Shown here piece by piece: positions 58,596-64,000 of a DNA stretch of 64,000 nt. The notes under the pieces were generated by a model. That model saw nothing but the letters and a program-made list of their open reading frames with translations, ran no database searches and was not told the origin of the DNA. The translations under genes were made by a program, and so were the position numbers. Origin of the DNA: CAZEJS01 sp964512645. GTDB taxonomy: Bacteria; Actinomycetota; Geothermincolia; Fen-727; Anoxymicrobiaceae. The stretch lies in contig CAZEJS010000012.1 in the NCBI GenBank assembly GCA_964512645.1, positions 1 through 64,000 of the forward strand, in the 5' to 3' direction. How positions within the stretch are numbered: the first letter of the stretch is position 1; each line of letters starts with the position of its first letter.

Positions 58596-59447
58596 TTGCA
58601 AATTGTCCTGCTGACGGGGATGTCCGGCGCGGGAAAGACGCAGGCGCTGAAGTCCTTCGAGGATCTTGGCTATTACTCCATCGACAACCTGCCGGCTTCC
58701 CTGCTGGTGAATGTTGTCGACCTGGCGCCGCTAGAGCGAGACAAGTTTTCCAAGCTGGCGGTGGTAATGGACGTACGGGGCGGTACGGATTTCGCAGAGC
58801 TTCTCGCCTCACTCGAAGGCCTGGAGTCGGTGCCGTACACCGTGGTATTCCTCGATGCCCCGGACGAGGTGCTGCTGAGGAGATTCTCCGAGACGAGGAG
58901 ACTCCACCCCCTCCAGAGCGAAGGCCTTGGAGTGGCGGAAATGCTCCGCAAGGAGCGAACGCTGCTGGACCCTCTCAAAGAGCGGGCCGACATCGTCATA
59001 GACACCGGCGACATCAACATCCACGAGCTGAGGGAGAAGCTGGCAAGCCTCGTTCCCGACGTGAACGGCCTCAACCAGACCAGGATTTCGTTGTCTTCTT
59101 TCGGGTACAAGTACGGGCACCCGCTCGATTCGGAAATACTCTTCGACGTGCGTTTCCTGCCCAATCCTTACTGGATCGACGAGCTTCGGGATCTGGACGG
59201 AACCGACGACCGGGTGCGTCGATTCGTCCTTGGGAGCCAGGGGGCGCAGGAGTTCGTGCGGCGGTTCAAGGACCTTGTAGATTTTATGCTGCCCGGGTAC
59301 CAGCGCGAGCGACGGCCTTACCTTTCGATCGCGATCGGTTGCACCGGCGGACGGCACCGCTCGGTGGTCATCGCGGCAGAGCTGGGCAGGCTCTTTGCCG
59401 AAGACGGGTTCGCCGTCACCGTGAGCCACCGCGACATCCACAGGTAG
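58596..59447 (+). CDS. rapZ: RNase adapter / nucleotide-binding protein RapZ
   Basis: A 283-aa P-loop protein. Walker A is LTGMSGAGKTQALKSFEDLG near 6-25; YYSIDNLPASLL follows; Walker B-like AVVMDVRGG is near 58; the C-terminal domain holds SIAIGCTGGRHRSVVIAAEL near 245-264. In Proteobacteria it controls GlmS through sRNAs; in Gram-positives it lies with yvcK and whiA and its role is less clear. TTG 58596 has GAGGAGGT five nt upstream; an ATG at 58566 has no ribosome site. whiA starts on the next base after its stop, without yvcK in between. Confidence 0.95.
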   Translation: MQIVLLTGMSGAGKTQALKSFEDLGYYSIDNLPASLLVNVVDLAPLERDKFSKLAVVMDVRGGTDFAELLASLEGLESVPYTVVFLDAPDEVLLRRFSETRRLHPLQSEGLGVAEMLRKERTLLDPLKERADIVIDTGDINIHELREKLASLVPDVNGLNQTRISLSSFGYKYGHPLDSEILFDVRFLPNPYWIDELRDLDGTDDRVRRFVLGSQGAQEFVRRFKDLVDFMLPGYQRERRPYLSIAIGCTGGRHRSVVIAAELGRLFAEDGFAVTVSHRDIHR

Positions 59448-60392
59448 ATGACCAGCAGCGTCCACAGGGTCAAAGAGGAACTCGGGAGGGTGAAGCCGAG
59501 CAGGCGGTGCTGCCGCCTGGCCGAGCTGTCGGCGCTACTCCATATGGACGGGACTTACGCCATAAGGTCCGGGGGACACATGCTGGTCACCGAGTCCTCT
59601 GGGGTATATACCGCGAAAAAGATCTACACGCTGATTCACGCGCTTTTCACCCTCGATACCCCGTTGATCAAGGTCGAGCGGAGCACGCCCAGAAGGGGAA
59701 CGGTCTACCGGCTCGAAATTCACGATCAGCAGGGTTTTCATCAGGCGCTCCACGAACTGGGAGTGCTGGATTCGAGTCTGTCGCCGGAACCGGCCGTGCC
59801 GCGCAGGATAACCAGGAGCGACTGCTGTGCGGCTGCGGCGATGAGGGGTGCTTTCCTGGGGGGCGGCTTCGTGAGCGAGCCTTACGGTCCTTCAGAACTG
59901 GAGATATCATTCTCGGTGAGGCGGGCGGCGGAGGCAATGGCGGAGATATTCGCCAGGAAGGGCCTTGCCTGCGCTGTCAGAAACAGGCGCGGGCAGTGGG
60001 TCCTGTACCTCAAGAGACGACAGAACATCTCCGAGTTTCTCGCTGTGACCGGGGCACACGAGGCGCACCTGGACTGGGAGAGCCGTACGATAATGAACGC
60101 CACCCGGAACACCGTCAACAGGCTGGTGAACTGCGACGCGGCGAACGCCAGGAGGCTTGCCGAAGCGTCTCTGCGGCAGCGAGAGCTCGTGGCGAGGCTG
60201 GTGGAACTCGGGCTGCTCGTCGGGGCCCCCGTGCCTGTGAAAGAGATCGCGGAGCTGCGCCTGGAGCACCCCCAGGCTTCTCTCGCGGAGTTGGGCAGGC
60301 TCGCAGAACCTCCGGTGTCAAAGGCGGTCGTTCAGGGGAGGATGCGAAAGCTGGAGGCGATGCTGCCACCCGAGGAGGTTGACGATCCGTAG
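59448..60392 (+). CDS. whiA: Sporulation/cell-division regulator WhiA
   Basis: A 314-aa DNA-binding protein. The N-terminal degenerate LAGLIDADG homing-endonuclease-like fold includes CCRLAELSALLHMDGTY near 21-37 and CCAAAAMRGAFLGGGFVS near 125-142. The C-terminal helix-turn-helix (HPQASLAELGRLAEPPVSKA) is near 271-290. WhiA is nearly universal in Gram-positive bacteria and controls cell division and, in Streptomyces, sporulation. It directly abuts rapZ. gap begins 84 nt later behind its own promoter. Confidence 0.95.
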   Translation: MTSSVHRVKEELGRVKPSRRCCRLAELSALLHMDGTYAIRSGGHMLVTESSGVYTAKKIYTLIHALFTLDTPLIKVERSTPRRGTVYRLEIHDQQGFHQALHELGVLDSSLSPEPAVPRRITRSDCCAAAAMRGAFLGGGFVSEPYGPSELEISFSVRRAAEAMAEIFARKGLACAVRNRRGQWVLYLKRRQNISEFLAVTGAHEAHLDWESRTIMNATRNTVNRLVNCDAANARRLAEASLRQRELVARLVELGLLVGAPVPVKEIAELRLEHPQASLAELGRLAEPPVSKAVVQGRMRKLEAMLPPEEVDDP

Positions 60393-60428
60393 AAGCAGGA
60401 GAAAGCTGGCTGAGTTCGGGGCCACTAT

Positions 60429-60437
60429 TGCTATAAT
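60429..60437 (+). promoter_or_regulatory. Promoter of the gap-pgk-tpiA-gpmI operon
   Basis: TGC followed by a perfect TATAAT. Predicted +1 near 60444, about 33 nt before the gap ATG. No convincing -35 is seen. Confidence 0.65.
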
Positions 60438-60476
60438 GTCTGGAGGGAACGGCACGGCAGGAAAGGAGCTCGCAAG

Positions 60477-61475
60477 ATGGCAATCAGGGTTGGGATCAAC
60501 GGTTTCGGCCGCATAGGGAGGCTGGTCGCCAGGGCCGCCGCAGGAGACGAAGCGATCGAGATAGTCGCCGTAAACGACCTCACCGACGCCGCCGGGATGC
60601 GCCACCTCTTCAAGTACGATTCGATCCACGGGATTTTCCAGGGCGATGTGTCCGTCGCCGAAGGGGGGCTTTCGATCGACGGGAAACTCGTGAAAGTCCT
60701 GTCCGAACGGAAACCCGCCGCGCTCCCCTGGAAGGAACTCGGGGTAGAGGTGGTGGTGGAATCCACGGGTCTGTTCACCAAGCGCGAGGGAGCCGGCAGC
60801 CACCTCGAGGCCGGCGCGAGCAAGGTCATCATCAGCGCCCCGGCAACCGACCCTGACCTGACCGTGGTCATGGGCATCAACGACGACGTGTACGACAGCG
60901 CCAAGCACGACATCATTTCCAACGCATCCTGCACTACCAACTGCCTGGTGCCCGTTGTTAAGGTAATCAAAGACAATTTCGGTTTCAACAGCGGATACAT
61001 GACTACCGTCCACGCGTACACCAACGACCAGTTGCTGCTCGACGGTCCGCATAAGGACCTCAGGCGCGCCAGGGCCGGGGCCATGTCGATAATCCCCACC
61101 ACTACAGGAGCCGCGCGCGCCACCGGTCTGGTAATGCCCGAACTAAAAGGCAAGATAGACGGACTGGCGCTCAGAGTCCCTACCTTCGACGCGTCAGTCG
61201 TGGACCTGGTGGCGAACGTCGAGCGCGAGGTCACCGTTGACGAAGTGAACTCCGCGTTCCGGGAGGCTGCCGGAAAAGGACGCCTGGAGGGAATCCTCGA
61301 GTACACCGAGGACCCCATTGTCAGCGTTGACGTCATTGGAAACCCCGCTTCATCGGTGTTCGACTCCGGGGCGACGATGGCTATGGGCACGATGCTGAAG
61401 GTGATGAGCTGGTACGACAACGAGTGGGGGTATTCCAACCGCCTTGTTGACCTGATCAAGCACATCGCGGCGTGA
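60477..61475 (+). CDS. gap: Glyceraldehyde-3-phosphate dehydrogenase
   Basis: A 332-aa glycolytic enzyme. The NAD motif is RVGINGFGRIGRLVARAA near 3-20; the catalytic Cys lies in NASCTTNCLVPVVK near 147-160; the His-containing VHAYTNDQ is near 180. Asp-type NAD specificity is suggested by AVNDLTDA near 32-39. GGAGCTCGCAAG precedes the ATG. pgk follows by 6 nt. Confidence 0.98.
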   Translation: MAIRVGINGFGRIGRLVARAAAGDEAIEIVAVNDLTDAAGMRHLFKYDSIHGIFQGDVSVAEGGLSIDGKLVKVLSERKPAALPWKELGVEVVVESTGLFTKREGAGSHLEAGASKVIISAPATDPDLTVVMGINDDVYDSAKHDIISNASCTTNCLVPVVKVIKDNFGFNSGYMTTVHAYTNDQLLLDGPHKDLRRARAGAMSIIPTTTGAARATGLVMPELKGKIDGLALRVPTFDASVVDLVANVEREVTVDEVNSAFREAAGKGRLEGILEYTEDPIVSVDVIGNPASSVFDSGATMAMGTMLKVMSWYDNEWGYSNRLVDLIKHIAA

Positions 61476-61481
61476 TGGCCC

Positions 61482-62681
61482 GTGTCTGAGATACAGATTC
61501 AGCCCAAGAAGACGCTCCACGACGTGGACGTGAGCGGCAAGAAAGTCCTCGTGCGTGTGGATTTCAACGTCCCGATCGATATCGAGAGGAATGTCGCCGA
61601 CGACACCCGCATACGGGGCGCGATTCCCACAGTAAAGTACCTCCTCGACCGTGGAGCAAGGCCGATCCTGATGTCCCACCTGGGGAGGCCCAAGGGACAG
61701 GTGGTGGAGAGCCTGCGCATGGGGCCGGTCGGAAAGAGACTCGCGGAGCTTCTCGACTACCCCGTGGTCTGCATGAAAGAGAGTGTAGGCCCGGTCGTCG
61801 AAAGCGCCATCGAAGCGAACCCCGAGGCCATAATCCTGCTGGAAAACCTGCGCTTCTACCCTGGAGAGACCGAGAACCTGCCGGATTTCTCTCGACAGCT
61901 CGCCGCGCACGCGGACATTTATGTGAACGACGCGTTCGGGACCAGCCACAGGGCACACGCATCCACCGTCGGGGTGACCAGATACCTCCCGAGCGTGATG
62001 GGCCTGCTCATGGAGAAGGAACTGGAAACGCTGGGCGGCCTTATGGAGCACCCCGCCAGGCCTTTTGTCGTTGTGCTCGGAGGCAACAAGGTCTCCGACA
62101 AGCTTGGCGTCATCGACAGCTTCATCGAGATCGCCGACACCATACTGACCGGCGGGGGCATGTGCTTCACGCTCATCAAGAGCATGGGCCTGGAAATCGG
62201 CCAGTCGGTCATCGAGAAAGACCAGACACCACAGGTCTCGTCGGCGATGAAAAAGGCACGCAAGAAGGGCGTCAAGGTCATGGTCCCTATCGATTTCGTG
62301 GTAGCCGACCGTTTCGACAAGGCCGCAAGCAGAAAAACGGTCCCCACGGAGTCGATACCAGCCGGCTGGATGGGCCTCGACATAGGGCCCTCCACGGTAG
62401 AAAAGTACTGCCAGCTGCTCCGTGATGCCGGCACTATATTCTGGAACGGACCCATGGGCGTATTCGAGTGGCCCGCTTTCGCCAACGGAACGAAGAGTAT
62501 TGCAGAGTGCATCGCCGGGGCCGACGGGACGACGGTTGTAGGCGGGGGGGATTCGGACGCCGCCCTGCGGCAGTACGGCCTGGAGGACCGGATGGATTTC
62601 GTGTCTACCGGGGGCGGCGCCGCCATGCGCCTGCTCGAAGGGAAGAAACTTCCCGCGGTCGAGGCGCTCGCCGACTGCTGA
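61482..62681 (+). CDS. pgk: Phosphoglycerate kinase
   Basis: A 399-aa enzyme. The signature KKVLVRVDFNVPIDIERNV is near 19-37, SHLGRPKGQVVESLRMGPV near 66-84, LLENLRFYPGETEN near 116, and the C-terminal GGGDSDAALRQYGLEDRMDF near 352-371. Length is normal. GTG start with only a weak ribosome site, so it may be translated by coupling from gap. Confidence 0.98.
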   Translation: MSEIQIQPKKTLHDVDVSGKKVLVRVDFNVPIDIERNVADDTRIRGAIPTVKYLLDRGARPILMSHLGRPKGQVVESLRMGPVGKRLAELLDYPVVCMKESVGPVVESAIEANPEAIILLENLRFYPGETENLPDFSRQLAAHADIYVNDAFGTSHRAHASTVGVTRYLPSVMGLLMEKELETLGGLMEHPARPFVVVLGGNKVSDKLGVIDSFIEIADTILTGGGMCFTLIKSMGLEIGQSVIEKDQTPQVSSAMKKARKKGVKVMVPIDFVVADRFDKAASRKTVPTESIPAGWMGLDIGPSTVEKYCQLLRDAGTIFWNGPMGVFEWPAFANGTKSIAECIAGADGTTVVGGGDSDAALRQYGLEDRMDFVSTGGGAAMRLLEGKKLPAVEALADC

Positions 62682-62705
62682 CCCTATCGACAACGGAGGT
62701 TGGAT

Positions 62706-63464
62706 TTGAGAAAACCTATCATCGCAGGCAACTGGAAGATGAACACGCTCCCGGAGGAGGGAGCCCTGCTGGTTCGGGACCTCTCCGGCTTGATCGATGG
62801 TTTCGAAGGAGTTGACGTGGTGGTCTGTCCGCCGTTCGTCGCCATTCCCGCCGTCGCGCGCGCGCTGGAAGAGCTGCCGGCGGGAATAAGCCTCGGCGCT
62901 CAGAACATGCACTGGGAGGAGAAGGGGGCCTTCACCGGCGAGGTGTCGCCGACGATGCTCCTCGACCTCGGTGTTGCGTACGTGATCATCGGACACTCCG
63001 AACGGCGCCAGTTCTTCGGTGAGACAGACCAGGCGGTCAACAGAAAGGTCTCCTCCGCAATAGACCACGGGCTTACGCCTATCATGTGCTGCGGGGAGAC
63101 GCTGAAACAGAGAGAAGCCGGAGAGACGGAGAACGTGGTTACCAACCAGGTGAAGTGCGGGCTGTTCGAAATCGACGCCTCACGCGCCGCGAAGGTCATA
63201 ATCGCCTACGAGCCGATATGGGCTATCGGGACCGGGGTAGCGGCCACCTCAGCTGACGCGGACGAGGTTTGCGGCATGATCCGGCGTACTGTCGGCGAGC
63301 TCTACGACGGAGCCGCGGCCGAGGCGAAGAGGATTCAGTACGGTGGCAGCGTGAGCCCCTCCAACGTCGACGAGCTGATGTCCATGCCCAACATAGACGG
63401 GGCCCTTGTGGGCGGGGCAAGCCTCAAGGCCGCCGACTTCGCAAAGCTCGTGAGGTTCACTTGA
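62706..63464 (+). CDS. tpiA: Triosephosphate isomerase
   Basis: A 252-aa TIM barrel. The N-terminal RKPIIAGNWKMNTLPEEG holds the substrate Asn and Lys; the catalytic His is in VIIGHSERRQFFGE near 94-107; the catalytic Glu in IAYEPIWAIGTGVAAT near 165-180; and GGSVSPSNV near 212 is in the phosphate region. TTG 62706 has GGAGGT five nt upstream and gives the canonical start; TTG 62700 overlaps the ribosome site. Confidence 0.98.
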   Translation: MRKPIIAGNWKMNTLPEEGALLVRDLSGLIDGFEGVDVVVCPPFVAIPAVARALEELPAGISLGAQNMHWEEKGAFTGEVSPTMLLDLGVAYVIIGHSERRQFFGETDQAVNRKVSSAIDHGLTPIMCCGETLKQREAGETENVVTNQVKCGLFEIDASRAAKVIIAYEPIWAIGTGVAATSADADEVCGMIRRTVGELYDGAAAEAKRIQYGGSVSPSNVDELMSMPNIDGALVGGASLKAADFAKLVRFT

Positions 63465-64000
63465 CGGTACCGAGGCCCTTGGCCCTGGTAATCCTGGACG
63501 GATGGGGGCTCGGCCGCGAGGATTCCACCAACGCCATAGCCTGCGCCAGAACTCCCGTCATGCGCCACCTCATGGACGCCTATCCCTGGACCTCCCTGGG
63601 CAGTTCGGGAGAGGACGTCGGGCTGCCGCGGGGCCAGATGGGCAACTCCGAGGTTGGCCACCTCAACATCGGGGCGGGTCGGCTTGTGCTGCAGGAGTAC
63701 CAGAGAATAAACCAGGCTATCCGCGACGGCTCCTTCGCCAGGAACGACGTGCTCAGAGGCGCGGTGAGGCACGCGCTGGCAACGGGTGGCACCCTGCACC
63801 TGCTGGGCCTTCTATCCGACGGCGGCGTTCACAGCCATATCCTTCACCTGTTCGCACTGATCGACATGGCGAACGAGATGGGGCTCGAGAGGGTGGTTTC
63901 ACACGCGTTCCTCGATGGAAGGGACGTTCCCCCCAGAAGCGCGCTCGAGTACATCGAGGAGTTGGAGGAACGCGTCGACGGCGGCCCGGGGAAGATCCGC
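63461..64000 (+). CDS. gpmI: 2,3-bisphosphoglycerate-independent phosphoglycerate mutase (partial, 5' end)
   Basis: The first 180 codons of a gene that runs past the window end. The N-terminus MTVPRPLALVILDGWGLG carries the metal-binding Asp of the alkaline-phosphatase superfamily, and GQMGNSEVGHLNIGAGR near 66-82 carries the phosphorylated Ser. LLSDGGVHSHILHL near 120 and HAFLDGRDVPPRSA near 147 follow. The TTG start overlaps the tpiA stop by 4 nt. It is the last visible gene of the glycolytic operon. Confidence 0.96.
   Translation, partial: MTVPRPLALVILDGWGLGREDSTNAIACARTPVMRHLMDAYPWTSLGSSGEDVGLPRGQMGNSEVGHLNIGAGRLVLQEYQRINQAIRDGSFARNDVLRGAVRHALATGGTLHLLGLLSDGGVHSHILHLFALIDMANEMGLERVVSHAFLDGRDVPPRSALEYIEELEERVDGGPGKIR

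Noticed and set aside
58301..60382. A 693-codon plus-strand frame across rapZ and whiA
   Set aside because: It is out of frame with both conserved genes and its translation is Arg/Gly/Pro-rich, as expected for a frame-shifted reading of GC-rich coding DNA.

Overview
The window is a GC-rich, densely coded bacterial chromosome segment. It starts in the 3' end of a 23S rRNA gene (followed by 5S rRNA) and ends inside gpmI. Gene order and content point to an actinobacterium outside the well-studied mycolic-acid and Streptomyces groups. tlyA-nadK-recN-steA-mctB-pyrG-NUDIX-xerD, polA-rpsA-coaE-uvrB and uvrC-rapZ-whiA-gap-pgk-tpiA follow the order known from Mycobacterium. The secreted protein carries WYLAEG-type repeats that I associate with uncultured deep-branching Actinobacteria such as Geothermincolia- or OPB41-like lineages. 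This placement is inference; no species can be named. TTG and GTG starts are very common, and 1-8 nt gaps or 4-nt stop/start overlaps show long operons.

Layout. 1-590: rRNA operon end with terminator. 692-5461: a DUF1015 gene facing a minus-strand operon (C45 hydrolase, dienoyl-CoA isomerase-like crotonase, radical SAM protein). 5462-6147: non-coding. 6148-8571: a secreted protein with a predicted seven-bladed propeller and four WYLAEG repeats. 8860-12347: TPR protein, HAD phosphatase, and a PaaK/ACT/YjbQ operon. 12334-13599: a membrane M28 peptidase homologue that has lost several metal-site residues. 13748-28284: isoprenoid, rRNA-modification, NADP, repair and cell-division genes (dxs to xerD). 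28368-36743: site-2 protease, trpS, scpAB-rluB, and the aromatic amino-acid genes aroH-aroF-tyrA-aroA with cmk. 36792-38326: a trpB2 gene behind what looks like a complete ribosome-mediated attenuator, with a leader peptide containing three tandem Trp codons. 38489-40279: two small genes, tRNA-Leu and an Fe-S protein. 40284-45483: polA-rpsA-coaE. 45474-51070: an accessory island (two-CW protein, single-domain response regulator, HEAT-repeat membrane protein, processive GT2 synthase, glycosidase-like lipoprotein) lying between coaE and uvrB. 51275-58550: uvrB-uvrA-uvrC-ogt. 58596-64000: rapZ-whiA and the lower-glycolysis operon gap-pgk-tpiA-gpmI.

The genes form several working units. aroF, aroH, tyrA and aroA feed chorismate, prephenate and tyrosine synthesis; trpS and the attenuated trpB2 connect to tryptophan supply and sensing. 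uvrABC, ogt, recN and polA form a repair set. steA and mctB, with two neighbouring polyisoprenyl-type glycosyltransferase genes, suggest an envelope or cell-separation module. The 45.5-51 kb island looks like a small regulated surface-polysaccharide system. The most notable regulatory feature is the trpB2 leader. The most notable protein-level oddities are the degenerate M28 homologue, the absence of yvcK between rapZ and whiA, and the polysaccharide island. Promoters where visible are mostly extended -10 type (TGn plus TATAAT-like), and two of them place the start codon at the predicted +1 (leaderless).
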